A DNA stretch of 64,000 nucleotides from Deltaproteobacteria bacterium (GCA_020633895.1 JACKCT010000005.1:62001-126000); one strand, 5' to 3'; positions 24,166 to 32,667 are shown, counted from the first letter of the stretch. Program-made: numbers and translations. Notes: generated by a model from the sequence alone, not told the origin.

Positions 24166-24701
24166 CGGCGAACTTGGTCGAGGGTGACGACTTCCTGGCC
24201 GAAGACGCAGTCCGCCATGGTGCTGGCGCATTTGTAGATCTCTCGGACCAGGACACCGGTAGGGTCCTTGACGGCCATCGGACGGCCGTTGTCGTCAAAC
24301 ATCAGGCTGAAGCGGCCTTGGGAGAATTCGGTGACGCGCAACTCGCCGTTCGCGTCCCGGTCCATGGCCAAAAGCACCCGGTCGCCGACTTCGAATTGAG
24401 GCGTACCCGGCACCAGCAGCCCGCCGTCGGCGTCCACGCCGCCGGGGACGTGGAAGAAAATCGGCTCGGCGACTTCGCCCTTGTAGGCTTCGTCCACGGC
24501 CAACGTCACCTTGGTCATGACGGGCAGCGGCAAATCGTCTCCGCGTACGGTCTTCACGTCGGTCACGCGCCCGGTCACGACCACGTCCGCCTCGGCGATC
24601 AGATCCTTGGCGGTCATGGGAGACAGACTCGCGCCGAAGGCCGGCGAGGCGAGGGTGAAAACAATCAGAAGCGTCCAAGCGATGATGAGATTGCGTTCCA
24701 T
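24144..24701 (-). CDS. Secreted protein of unknown function
   Basis: 185 residues with a signal peptide (LIIAWTLLIVFTLASPAFGA) and no other membrane segment. The mature part looks like a small beta-rich domain (VVVTGRVTDVKTVRG, VTLAVDEAYKGEV, QFEVGDRVLLAMD), with two Cys near the C terminus (YKCAS, ADCVF) that could form a disulfide. I recognise no catalytic motif. Its 3' end overlaps the matrixin-like protease gene, so the two are probably co-translated; it might be a partner or inhibitor of the protease, which is a guess from context only. Confidence 0.75.
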   Translation of the reverse strand: MERNLIIAWTLLIVFTLASPAFGASLSPMTAKDLIAEADVVVTGRVTDVKTVRGDDLPLPVMTKVTLAVDEAYKGEVAEPIFFHVPGGVDADGGLLVPGTPQFEVGDRVLLAMDRDANGELRVTEFSQGRFSLMFDDNGRPMAVKDPTGVLVREIYKCASTMADCVFGQEVVTLDQVRRWTGAAK

Positions 24702-25000
24702 GGCGATCCATCCCCAGTGTTACTTTGCGTTCACGCGGGGTACTCATCCCTGTCCCGCGCGTTTGTCCGTCACGGCATACATCGGCAGCTTTCGGCCATT
24801 CGAAAAGCCCTGACCGCGATTCATTTCGTGAATTCTCCGGGAATTTTCGGAATCTTTTTGACAGCGGGATCGTATTCGGGCGCTTTTCGGGCGAGAAGCG
24901 CTTGATTCCAACCCGAAAAGGCGGGATTTTCCGGACGAATCGGCATACAATGCGCTTTTTGGTGTCACGTATTTTTTTCGGGGAAACGGGGAATTTATCC
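24702..25000. promoter_or_regulatory. Divergent intergenic region, locally AT-richer
   Basis: Separates the leftward secreted-protein operon from the rightward NYN operon and must hold promoters for both. TACAAT at 24946-24951 is the best -10-like hexamer for the rightward genes, about 50 bp before the ATG, but no good -35 sits at the right distance. TTGACA occurs at 24858-24863 without a well-spaced -10. A purine-rich GGGGAAACGGGG lies just upstream of the ATG at 25001. Confidence 0.35.
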
Positions 25001-26326
25001 ATGGGGAACGGCGCCAACGCCGAGCCGACTCGGCGCATCGCGGTGTATTGGGACTTCGAGAACATCCACCAGGGCATCCAGCCGATGGACCGGGTCGGCG
25101 GCCTGCGTCACGGGGCGCGGGGCCTGGGCGAGGAGATGGTCAACGTCAAGGCGGTGATGGATTACCTCAACGCCCTGGGCGACGTGGTCATCAACCGGGC
25201 CTACGCCAACTGGACCATGCTCAAGAACTACCGGTTTATTCTGCTGGAATATTCCGTGGACCTGGTGCAGCTCTTCCCTCGCGGCCAGCACGCCAAAAAC
25301 GGCGCGGACATCCGCCTGTCGCTCGACGCCCTCGAGGACGTCTTCAACTTCGACGAGGTGGACACGCACGTCGTCATCGGCGGCGATTCGGACTTCGCGG
25401 GCCTGGGGCAAAAATTGCGTCAGTACGGCAAGTACGTGGTGGGCATCGGCGCGCGCAACTCGTCGAACATCTACTGGATCAAGGCCTGCAACGAGTTCAA
25501 GTATTACGACACCCTGGTCACGCGCCTGGAGGAGGAAGAGGAGGGCGACGGGGACGGCGGCGATCGCCGGCGGGTCTCGCCCAGCCTGGACGCGGCCAAG
25601 GAGCTTCTGTTGCGCGCGGTGCGTCGCCTGATTCGCAGCCGGGACGATGGTCTGGCGCCCCTGGCGCGGGTGCGTCCGATGATGCTGCGCATGGACCCGT
25701 CGTTTGACGAAGGCGCCTTCGAGCACGACACGTTCCGCGAGTTTGTCGAGGCGTGCTCCGACGTGGCGCGTATCGAGGAAGACGAGGCGGAAGGCAAGGT
25801 CGTCGTGCCCGTGCGGCTGGACAAGCCCGCCGCGCCCCGCGCCGACGAGACCTATTCGGACGAGGAACTGCTGACGGTCTATCGCAACACGTTGCGCCAG
25901 ATCCACTACCGTCTGATCACCCCCGACGAACGCAATCAAGCCCTCAAGGCGCTCTACGATCTGCTGGTCGAGGAAGGACCGCTGGAGGATCAGGCCCAGG
26001 TCAAAAGCCGCCTGGTGGAGATCTACGCCGAGGACGGCATGTCCCTCACCGATGAGGAGGCCCAGAACATCTGGGACCTGGGCTACAAAGCCAACGCCTA
26101 CTACTTCCAGGAATACCCCTATCGCCAGATCGTCATCAACGAACGCGTCACCAACCTGGAGGCGATGTTTCGCCGGGCGGACGTGTCGGTCATCAAGCGT
26201 CTGCTGGGCCGCTGCCCGGTCCAACCGCTGCGATCGAGCGTGGTGGCCGAATTGCTTTACGGGCCGGACGCGGATCGTGACGAGGCGGTGGATGAATTGA
26301 TTCGTGAAATGACGACGGGAGCCTAG
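25001..26326 (+). CDS. NYN-domain protein with OST-HTH/LOTUS-like domain
   Basis: 441 residues. Residues about 12-165 form an NYN (PIN-like) nuclease domain of the LabA/DUF88 kind. Acidic residues sit where the family holds its metal: Asp18 in YWDFEN, Asp103 in NGADIRLSLD, and Asp129/Asp131 in IGGDSDF. After an acidic EEEEEGDGDGGD linker, residues about 200-265 (LLLRAVRRLIRSRDDG... FEHDTFREFVEA) fit an OST-HTH/LOTUS winged helix, a known NYN partner. The remaining ~170 residues form a conserved-looking helical domain that I cannot name. By family it is a candidate RNA-binding RNase. The ATG at 25001 follows a GGGGAAACGGGG tract; earlier in-frame ATGs would add low-quality sequence. The M14 peptidase gene follows 10 bp downstream. 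Confidence 0.88.
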   Translation: MGNGANAEPTRRIAVYWDFENIHQGIQPMDRVGGLRHGARGLGEEMVNVKAVMDYLNALGDVVINRAYANWTMLKNYRFILLEYSVDLVQLFPRGQHAKNGADIRLSLDALEDVFNFDEVDTHVVIGGDSDFAGLGQKLRQYGKYVVGIGARNSSNIYWIKACNEFKYYDTLVTRLEEEEEGDGDGGDRRRVSPSLDAAKELLLRAVRRLIRSRDDGLAPLARVRPMMLRMDPSFDEGAFEHDTFREFVEACSDVARIEEDEAEGKVVVPVRLDKPAAPRADETYSDEELLTVYRNTLRQIHYRLITPDERNQALKALYDLLVEEGPLEDQAQVKSRLVEIYAEDGMSLTDEEAQNIWDLGYKANAYYFQEYPYRQIVINERVTNLEAMFRRADVSVIKRLLGRCPVQPLRSSVVAELLYGPDADRDEAVDELIREMTTGA

Positions 26327-26336
26327 AAACGAGCCG

Positions 26337-27965
26337 ATGAAACGCATCTCGCATGCCTTGGTCATCGCGGTGATGACGTTGCTGACGACGACGGCATTTG
26401 CCGACGATGTCGCGGGCGACCTTCTCTTTCGCCTGCGGGTGCGAGCGCCGGAAGTCGCGGATCGGGCGGCCCTGGCGCGGTTCGGCTCTCATTTGCAGCC
26501 GGTGGCGGGTCGGGACGGGTGGTTCGACGTGGTCGTCAACGCCGCCACCGGGCAGGCGATCGGCCGGGCGGGGTTCGCGACGGCCCAGATGACCCTTCTG
26601 GACCTTCCCGGCGAGCTGTCCTATTTCCACGAGGAAGACGAGATCGGCGACGCCCTGGACGGGTGGGCCGAGGACTATCCCGATTGGGTGGACGTGTCGT
26701 CCATCGGCACGACGGCGGACGAGCGGCCGATCCGGCTGATCAAGATCGGCGACAAGACCGAGACCGGCGAGGGCGGGCTGTTGCTCACCGCCACGACGCA
26801 TGCCCGGGAGTACATCACAACCGAGGTGGCGTTGGAATTCGCCCGGCGCGTGCTGGAAGACGCCGCCAACGACGAGGACGGCTTCGCGCGCTGGCTGATC
26901 GAGAATCGGGAGATCTTCATCGTGCCTTCGGCCAATCCGGACGGCCATCAATACGACATGGACCAGGGCCTGGTTTATTGGCGGAAGAACCGGTCGGAAA
27001 CGTCCCTTGAGGACTGCCCGGGCGTGGACATCAACCGCAATTTCCCCGTGGATTTCGGCGGCGAGGGCGCCTCGGACGAGGTGTGCGACGAGCTTTACCA
27101 TGGCGCGTCGGCGCTCTCCGAGATCGAGGCCCAGGCCCTGGTGCAACTGATCGACGACAACCCCAACCTCCATGTCGCCGTGGACCTGCATTCGTTCGGC
27201 GGGCTGGTGCTCTATCCTTACGGCTATCGCGCGTTGGGCATCGAGGACGCCAACGACGGCACCACGCATGCCTTGGCCGGGTCGTTGATCGGCTCGGAGT
27301 TGGGCTACGCATCCCAGACGTCCTACCAGCTCTATCCCATCAGCGGCGGGATGATCGACTACCTCTACGACCACTTCGGCATGCTTTCGCTGCTGATCGA
27401 GTTGACCACCTCGACGGAGGGCTTCTACCCGGCCGAGTCCGTCTTCGATCCGTTGTTCGCCAAGACCGACGCGGCGTTGTACCTGGCCGCCGCCCTGGGC
27501 GACGACCCGGACGAGGTGCAGACCGCGGGGCTGTGGAAATCGGAGTTGAGCGTGACCGAAGGCGGCGCGGTGCGCGTGGCGTGGTGGCCTTACGCGGGCG
27601 GGCCGTGGGGCACGTGGTCCATCCTGCGCGACGACGGCGACGGCGAATATGCCCAGGTCGCCGGGCCGATCAACGCCGGGCAGAACAGCTACGATTACGA
27701 CGACAACGGCGTCGAGGCCGGCGCGACGTATCGCTATCGCATCCGCTATTCGGGCACCTACGGCGAGCGGGATTTCCTGGACGAGACGATTACCCTGCCC
27801 GGCGACGACGATGACGACGACTCCGGTGACGATGACAGCGATGACGACGCGACGGGCGACGACGGCGTGCGCCCGATTGCCGACGCGGATGATGATGACG
27901 ACACCGCGCCCGGCGGTGTGCGTTCCGCCGAGTCGAACGACGATGGCGGCGGCTGCGGAATCTAG
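26337..27965 (+). CDS. Secreted M14 zinc carboxypeptidase with Asp-rich, Cys-ended tail
   Basis: 542 residues. A signal peptide (SHALVIAVMTLLTTTAFA) is followed by a prodomain-like region, then a carboxypeptidase A/T-type domain. Zinc ligands are His155 and Glu158 (THAREY) and His285 (VDLHSFGG); the general base is Glu355 (LLIELTTSTEG). VDINRNFP carries the substrate-carboxylate Asn-Arg pair. It should trim C-terminal residues from extracellular peptides. A beta-sandwich-like domain follows at about 400-485, then a run of Asp/Gly/Ser repeats and a final GGGCGI with no TM helix. The stop codon shares CTAG with the convergent tsaC gene. Confidence 0.93.
   Translation: MKRISHALVIAVMTLLTTTAFADDVAGDLLFRLRVRAPEVADRAALARFGSHLQPVAGRDGWFDVVVNAATGQAIGRAGFATAQMTLLDLPGELSYFHEEDEIGDALDGWAEDYPDWVDVSSIGTTADERPIRLIKIGDKTETGEGGLLLTATTHAREYITTEVALEFARRVLEDAANDEDGFARWLIENREIFIVPSANPDGHQYDMDQGLVYWRKNRSETSLEDCPGVDINRNFPVDFGGEGASDEVCDELYHGASALSEIEAQALVQLIDDNPNLHVAVDLHSFGGLVLYPYGYRALGIEDANDGTTHALAGSLIGSELGYASQTSYQLYPISGGMIDYLYDHFGMLSLLIELTTSTEGFYPAESVFDPLFAKTDAALYLAAALGDDPDEVQTAGLWKSELSVTEGGAVRVAWWPYAGGPWGTWSILRDDGDGEYAQVAGPINAGQNSYDYDDNGVEAGATYRYRIRYSGTYGERDFLDETITLPGDDDDDDSGDDDSDDDATGDDGVRPIADADDDDDTAPGGVRSAESNDDGGGCGI
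27962..27965. other. CTAG shared as both stop codons of a convergent pair
   Basis: Bases 27963-27965 read TAG for the rightward carboxypeptidase gene, and the complement of 27962-27964 reads TAG for tsaC. The two genes therefore have no room for a terminator between them. The same arrangement occurs at 45264-45267. Confidence 0.95.
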
Positions 27966-28600
27966 CGCCTCAGCGCCGCCTCGATGGCCTTAATGGGCAC
28001 ATCCCCCTCCCGTACCACATGAAATGGACGCACCGTCAGGTCGACGACGGTACTGCCTTTGGAGGGCGGGAGAATGCCCGCGTCGTAGAGGATAACGTCC
28101 TCGTCGGCGAATTGAGCGGCAATGGCGTCCGGGTCGCCCGCGCCGGGTCGGCCGGAGCGATTGGCGCTGGTGGCCGCCAGGGGGACGCCCACTTGAGCCG
28201 TGAGCGTGCGCAGGAATTTCATGCCGGGCACCCGCACGCCGATGGTCGGGCCGCCGCCGGTCGCCGGTCCCACGCACGACGCCTTGGCCGGACCGATGAG
28301 CGTCAACGGTCCGGGCCAGAAACGTTGGGCGAGCCTATCCAGGTCGTGGGGAATCGAGTCGAAACACGCCAGCGCCATGGCCGTATGGGCCGCGACGCAC
28401 GGCATGGGCTTGGCGCCGTCCCGGCCCTTGAGGTCGACGACCCGTTGCAGCGCCTCGGGCCGATCCAGCCGGGCCAGGAAGCCGTAGAGGGTTTCGGTGG
28501 GCGCGATGATCGGCCGCCCCGCGTCCAGATGCCCCAGCAACTCGGCCATCAACTCGGGCGCGCGAGTTTTGGGGCGGAGGACGACGCGGCGTAACGGCAC
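27962..28600 (-). CDS. tsaC: L-threonylcarbamoyladenylate synthase (YrdC/Sua5 family)
   Basis: Makes threonylcarbamoyl-AMP from Thr, bicarbonate and ATP for the t6A37 tRNA modification. At 212 residues it has the YrdC domain only, lacking the Sua5 C-terminal domain. Motifs visible are PTETLYGF, KGRDGAKPMP (usually KxRpxxkPl), FWPGPLTLI, ATSANRSGRP and STVVDLT. The start is a GTG at 28600, 7 bp after the purE stop, suggesting coupling. It converges on the M14 carboxypeptidase gene with a 4-bp overlap. Confidence 0.93.
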   Translation of the reverse strand: MPLRRVVLRPKTRAPELMAELLGHLDAGRPIIAPTETLYGFLARLDRPEALQRVVDLKGRDGAKPMPCVAAHTAMALACFDSIPHDLDRLAQRFWPGPLTLIGPAKASCVGPATGGGPTIGVRVPGMKFLRTLTAQVGVPLAATSANRSGRPGAGDPDAIAAQFADEDVILYDAGILPPSKGSTVVDLTVRPFHVVREGDVPIKAIEAALRR

Positions 28601-28607
28601 GGTAGGC

Positions 28608-29114
28608 CTACAGCCGGCCGAGCTTGTCTTGCAGCTTGGCGTTTTTCTTGTCGACGCTCTCGCGCATGGCCTGCTTGTGCTCGCGCATCTTGGCCGCCAG
28701 CGCTTCGTCGCCCACCGCCAGAATCTGCGCCGCCAGTACCGCCGCGTTATGGGCGCCGAAGTTGCCCACCGCCACCGTCGCCACGGGCACGCCCGGCGGC
28801 ATCTGCACCGTCGCCAGCAGGGCGTCCAACCCGCCCAGGGGCGTGGCGTCCATGGGCACGCCGATCACCGGCAGCGAACATGCCCCCGCGCAAACGCCCG
28901 CCAGATGGGCCGCTCCGCCGGCCGCCGCGATGATCACGCCGAATCCGTTTTTCTCCGCGTCGCGGACATAAGCGATCGTCTCGTCCGGGCTGCGATGGGC
29001 CGACAAAACGCGCACGTCGTGTTCGATGCTTAGGGCCTTCAACTGCTTCACGCACGCCGACATGGTGTCGAAATCCGAATCGGATCCCATCAAAACGGCG
29101 ACTTTCTTGCTCAT
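28608..29114 (-). CDS. purE: N5-carboxyaminoimidazole ribonucleotide mutase (class I PurE)
   Basis: Purine biosynthesis enzyme converting N5-CAIR to CAIR. 168 residues, normal length. GSDSDFDTM binds the phosphate, SAHRSPD holds the catalytic His, and [23 protein letters not shown] and [13 protein letters not shown] are family-typical. The ATG at 29114 follows GAGGAGAG. It lies downstream of purD on the same strand; purK, the usual partner of class I PurE, is not in the window. Confidence 0.96.
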   Translation of the reverse strand: MSKKVAVLMGSDSDFDTMSACVKQLKALSIEHDVRVLSAHRSPDETIAYVRDAEKNGFGVIIAAAGGAAHLAGVCAGACSLPVIGVPMDATPLGGLDALLATVQMPPGVPVATVAVGNFGAHNAAVLAAQILAVGDEALAAKMREHKQAMRESVDKKNAKLQDKLGRL

Positions 29115-29233
29115 GATCTCTCCTCAATCTCGATGGCGGAAACGATGTCCGCACGGCCATTAGCCCATCGGCTCGATGCCGACCATGACCTGTCGCATAT
29201 CGACGTCGATCGGCCGGGCCCGGCGGCGCATTT

Positions 29234-30508
29234 TCAGCCCAGGTGCCGGGCCGCCTTGGCGCCGATGTCCTTGCGGTAATGCATCCCGTCGAAGGTGATC
29301 TTCGGAACGTTGGCGTAGGCTTTCTTGATGGCCTCGTCGATGGTCGTGGCCAGGGCCGTGACGCCCAGGACGCGCCCGCCGTTGGTCTGCACGTGGTTGT
29401 GGACGTTCTTCGTCCCCGCGTGAAAAACCACGACACCCTCGTCGAAGGTCTGATCCAGGCCATGCACTTGAATGCCTTTTTCGTACGCGCCGGGGTACCC
29501 GCCCGACGTCAACACGACGCACACCGCCGCCTCGTCGTGCCACTCCACGATGTGCCCTTCCAGCGTCCCGTCGGCACAGGCCTGGAGAAGAGGCACGATG
29601 TCGCTTTTCAGGCGCATCATCAGCGGCTGGCACTCGGGATCGCCGAAGCGGACGTTGTATTCGAGGACCTTGGGCTTGCCGTCCACGATCATCAGGCCCG
29701 CGTAGACCACGCCTTGGTAGGGGCAGCCCTCGGCCTCCATGGCCTTGACGGTCGGCTCGATGACGGTCGTCATGATCTCGTCGTGCAGTTCGGGCGTGAC
29801 GATCGGCGCGGGGGAGTAAGCGCCCATGCCGCCGGTGTTCGGGCCCTCGTCGTTGTCGAAGATGCGCTTGTGGTCCTGGCTGGTCGCCAGGGGCACGATC
29901 GCCTTGCCGTCGGTCAGGGCGAAAAAGCTGACCTCCTCGCCGTCGAGAAATTCCTCGACCAGCGCTTCCTTGCCCGCCGAGCCGAACTCCCGCTTGACCA
30001 GGATGCGGTCCAGCCCATCGGCCACGTCCTCGGCGCTTTGGCAGATCAACACGCCCTTGCCCGCGGCCAGTCCGTCGGCCTTGAGCACCACCGGCAGCCC
30101 CAGCGACGCGGCGTAGTCCTTGGCGGCGGCGACGTCGGTGAAGGATTGGGAGCGGGCGGTGGGGATGTTGTATTTGTTCATGAGGTTCTTGGAGAAGATC
30201 TTGGAGGATTCCAGGCGCGCGGCGGCCTCGGTGGGGCCGAAGACCTGGATCTCGGCGTCGCGCAGTTGGTCGACCAGTCCGTCGGCCAGCGGCGCCTCGG
30301 GGCCGACGACGACCAGGTCGATGCTTTCCACGTCGCATAGCTCCTGCAGTCCGAACAGGTCGTCCACGCCATAGGGCGCGTTGGTGGCGCAGGTGGCCGT
30401 GCCCGCGTTGCCCGGCGCGCAATGGACCGCCTCCACCAGGGGCGATTGGGCGATTTTCCAGCAAAGGGCATGCTCACGGCCGCCCGAACCCACGACGAGC
30501 ACCTTCAT
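29234..30508 (-). CDS. purD: Phosphoribosylamine-glycine ligase
   Basis: ATP-grasp enzyme of purine synthesis, joining phosphoribosylamine and glycine with ATP. 424 residues, standard size. The N-terminal VLVVGSGGREHALCW, the ATP-grasp VVLKADGLAAGKGVLIC, GGMGAYSPAPIVT and VRFGDPECQ are all present. I place the start at the ATG at 30508 with GAGGGA six bases upstream; a longer frame reaches 30559 but lacks a ribosome site. It precedes purE by about 120 bp and probably shares its transcript. Confidence 0.96.
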   Translation of the reverse strand: MKVLVVGSGGREHALCWKIAQSPLVEAVHCAPGNAGTATCATNAPYGVDDLFGLQELCDVESIDLVVVGPEAPLADGLVDQLRDAEIQVFGPTEAAARLESSKIFSKNLMNKYNIPTARSQSFTDVAAAKDYAASLGLPVVLKADGLAAGKGVLICQSAEDVADGLDRILVKREFGSAGKEALVEEFLDGEEVSFFALTDGKAIVPLATSQDHKRIFDNDEGPNTGGMGAYSPAPIVTPELHDEIMTTVIEPTVKAMEAEGCPYQGVVYAGLMIVDGKPKVLEYNVRFGDPECQPLMMRLKSDIVPLLQACADGTLEGHIVEWHDEAAVCVVLTSGGYPGAYEKGIQVHGLDQTFDEGVVVFHAGTKNVHNHVQTNGGRVLGVTALATTIDEAIKKAYANVPKITFDGMHYRKDIGAKAARHLG

Positions 30509-30597
30509 CGTCGATCCCTCGCAATTCTGTGTCGTGATCGGCAAAGCTCGGGCCCCCAAGGCCCGACGGGAAGGAGGACTTTAGCGGATGGGGCGGT

Positions 30598-30834
30598 TTA
30601 TTTGAAGAGGTGCTTGGGCAGCTTGAATCGCTTGATGATTTGCGGAATCACATACGGCTTCATATCGTTGTTTTTACCGTGGCCGACCACGGGAAAGGAA
30701 ACCGAACAGCCGTCGATGTTGGGATGATAAATCATCCGATGACTGCCTTTACCGCGTCGCTCAATGATTTCGAAAAGAGGATCGTAATCTTTGAGGATCT
30801 TTTCCAGTTCACGCAGTTTGTAGGTCTTGCTCAC
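30598..30834 (-). CDS. hicA: HicA-family mRNA interferase toxin
   Basis: 78 residues starting at a GTG (30832-30834), 8 bp after the hicB stop. The small dsRBD-like fold pattern is visible: KLRELEKILKDYDP, then FEIIERRGKGSHRMIYHP with the conserved Gly-Ser-His holding the catalytic histidine, then VVGHGKNNDMKPYVIPQIIK. By family it is a ribosome-independent RNase that cleaves mRNA until bound by HicB. A longer in-frame reading to 31290 overlaps hicB in another frame and is not real. The order antitoxin then toxin is the reverse of the classical hicA-hicB arrangement. Confidence 0.85.
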   Translation of the reverse strand: MSKTYKLRELEKILKDYDPLFEIIERRGKGSHRMIYHPNIDGCSVSFPVVGHGKNNDMKPYVIPQIIKRFKLPKHLFK

Positions 30835-30842
30835 CGGGCGAC

Positions 30843-31202
30843 CTAAAGCACCCAGTCGAAATTTTCCGGCGAAGCCTGGGCCGGGATGAGACGCGGAACC
30901 GCGTTCTTCCAGGAGGATTTCGGATTTTCGGGGAAGGCTTGAACGGCTGCGGCTTGGAGGCTGCGAAAGCGGCGGAACAGCGATTCGTCCGCCGGGTGAT
31001 AAAGCAGGCCGTGTTCGCCGCGCTGCAACGCGAAGGAGATCTGCATCTCCACCATTTCGGCCAATTCGTCCAGCGCCTTGCGGTCCGTCTTGCCGTGACC
31101 TTTCAAGTCCATTTCCAGGCAATGGGCAACGCGGCTTTCGTCTTCGTCGTAGATCAAGACGCTCAGATGCAGTTGCAGCGGGGCCGGATTCTTTTTTGCC
31201 AT
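30843..31202 (-). CDS. hicB: HicB-like antitoxin
   Basis: 119 residues. The N-terminal half fits the partly degraded RNase H fold of HicB: LSVLIYDEDESRVAHCLEMD, then GHGKTDRKALDELAEMVEMQI. The C-terminal half is not an obvious HTH or ribbon-helix-helix, so its DNA-binding mode is unclear. The ATG at 31202 follows GGAGGAGTA. It is immediately upstream of hicA and 56 bp after rpoH on the same strand. Assignment rests on the pairing and the N-terminal pattern. Confidence 0.75.
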   Translation of the reverse strand: MAKKNPAPLQLHLSVLIYDEDESRVAHCLEMDLKGHGKTDRKALDELAEMVEMQISFALQRGEHGLLYHPADESLFRRFRSLQAAAVQAFPENPKSSWKNAVPRLIPAQASPENFDWVL

Positions 31203-31225
31203 GGATGTACTCCTCCGTGCCGCTC

Positions 31226-31250
31226 ATCATAACGCAACATTCCCGTTGCG
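31226..31250 (-). promoter_or_regulatory. Possible hicBA promoter/operator: -10 TATGAT next to an inverted repeat
   Basis: On the minus strand TATGAT (31231-31226) is a good -10, 24 bases before the hicB ATG. Just upstream, CGCAAC (31233-31238) and GTTGCG (31245-31250) form a perfect 6-bp inverted repeat with a 6-base centre, suited to an antitoxin operator. No clear -35 is visible. The hairpin also lies just past the rpoH stop and could be a weak processing or termination stem. Confidence 0.4.
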
Positions 31251-31258
31251 CCAGACTG

Positions 31259-32371
31259 TCAATACGGACTCTCGATGCCCTTCTCCTCAAAGAACGCGCG
31301 CAACTTCTTGAGGACGCGGGATTCGATCTGGCGGACGCGCTCGCGGGTGACGCCGAAGTCGTCGCCGATTTCCTGCAAGGTCGCGGGCGGGTCGCCGAGC
31401 ATGCGCCGCTGGTAGATCTCCAATTCCTTGTCGGTCAGGCGCTCCTGAAATTCCTCCAACGCTTCGTGGACGATGCCCTCGATCTGGCGGTCGGCGAGTT
31501 GCTCATCCTGCAACAGGGCCTCGTCGGGTGTCAGGTCGCCAAGGGTCGTGTTGGAGTCGTCGGCCAGCGGCATGTCAAAGGACAGATCCGAGCGCGCCAG
31601 GCGCTGGTCCATCTCCACCACGTCCTTTTCCGGCACGTCCAAACGCTCGGCGAGCAGCTTCGTCGTCGGCACGAACCCCTGTTGTTCCAACTTCTCCTTC
31701 TCCTTGCGCAGGTTGAAGAAGAGTTTGCGTTGGGCCTGCGTGGTGCCGATTTTCACCATCCGCCAGTTGTTGAGGATGTACCGGAGGATGTACGCCTTGA
31801 TCCACCACGCCGCGTAGGTGGACAGCTTGGTCCCCTTGAACGGGTCGAACTTGGCCACGGCCTGCATCAGGCCGATGTTGCCCTCCTGGATGAGGTCCAT
31901 GACGTTCATGAAGTTGCGTTGGAACTCCATGGCGATCTTCACGACGAGCCGCAGGTTGCTGGTGACGAGTTGGGCCGCCGCCTCCTGGTCGCCGTCCTGC
32001 ACCAGACGCACCGCCAGGTCGTGTTCTTCCTCGCGGGTGAGCAGGGGATATTGGCCGATTTCGGACAGATAGGCGGACAGGCCGGAGACGGGGGTGAGCG
32101 CGGTTGTCGGACCGGAGGAAGACGAACCGGTGTTCACCCCGCCGGGCATGGACGGGCTGTCGTCATCGCCGTCTTCGTCGTCGACGATCTCGCCGTCCTC
32201 GGCAAATTCCTCGCCGTCGGGCTCGGCGTCGTCCTCCTCGTCTTCGACCAGTTCCGCCTCGACGACGTCCTCGTCCCCGTCAAATTCGTCGGACGGGACA
32301 CGATCCTTCGCGGATTTGGCGCCGGAGGACTTGTCGTTTTCGGCGGCGGCGGATTGTTTGCGTTTGGCCAT
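31259..32371 (-). CDS. rpoH: Heat-shock-type RNA polymerase sigma factor (RpoH) with acidic N-terminal extension
   Basis: 370 residues. Conserved sigma-70 regions start only at about residue 98 (LSAYLSEIGQYPLLTREEE, region 1.2). Region 2 contains FMNVMDLIQEGNIGLMQAV and the recognition helix KLSTYAAWWIKAYI. QRKLFFNLRK is the RpoH box that distinguishes sigma-32 from RpoD/RpoS. Region 4.2 ends with LQEIGDDFGVTRERVRQIE. The first ~90 residues are a Lys-rich start, then about 45 residues dominated by Asp/Glu, then a Ser/Gly/Thr linker; E. coli RpoH (about 284 aa) lacks this. The acidic arm could act like RpoD region 1.1 by shielding DNA-binding surfaces, which is inference. Confidence 0.9.
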   Translation of the reverse strand: MAKRKQSAAAENDKSSGAKSAKDRVPSDEFDGDEDVVEAELVEDEEDDAEPDGEEFAEDGEIVDDEDGDDDSPSMPGGVNTGSSSSGPTTALTPVSGLSAYLSEIGQYPLLTREEEHDLAVRLVQDGDQEAAAQLVTSNLRLVVKIAMEFQRNFMNVMDLIQEGNIGLMQAVAKFDPFKGTKLSTYAAWWIKAYILRYILNNWRMVKIGTTQAQRKLFFNLRKEKEKLEQQGFVPTTKLLAERLDVPEKDVVEMDQRLARSDLSFDMPLADDSNTTLGDLTPDEALLQDEQLADRQIEGIVHEALEEFQERLTDKELEIYQRRMLGDPPATLQEIGDDFGVTRERVRQIESRVLKKLRAFFEEKGIESPY

Positions 32372-32667
32372 CGTGCGGCAGCTCGCGGATCGAAATTCCA
32401 GGGGTGGCGGTCTACGCCCTACGTCCCGGTCCCCAAAAATCCGGGACGCGTATGGTAAAAGAATCGCCCCGTGATGTCATCCCGAGGCCGGGCGGCGCGG
32501 GTTGGTACGGCCCTGCACAAATCGTAGTCATTCCGAACACCGTGAGGGATCTCTCGTACGTTGTCGGCGCACAATGACAACCAAAGCGTTCCCTGCTTCG
32601 AAGCGCTCGACAACCCCGCGCTGACGCTTGGGGCTCTGTTCGACTTGATCGGCGCACTGCCAATCAG
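32372..32667. repeat. Repeat-bearing gap upstream of rpoH
   Basis: Contains a GTCATT...AATGAC element (32527-32578, 6-bp terminal inverted repeats) and a 32-base segment (32605-32636) whose exact reverse complement lies at 53067-53098. It lies upstream of rpoH, so the rpoH promoter should be here, but I cannot pick a convincing one. No gene seen. Confidence 0.7.

Noticed and set aside
24858-24880. TTGACA with TATTCG as a promoter
   Set aside because: The spacing is 9 bp, too short for a sigma-70-type promoter.
30835-31290. N-terminal extension of the hicA frame
   Set aside because: It is Arg/Pro/Ser-rich and overlaps hicB in another frame; the GTG at 30834 gives a family-length HicA.
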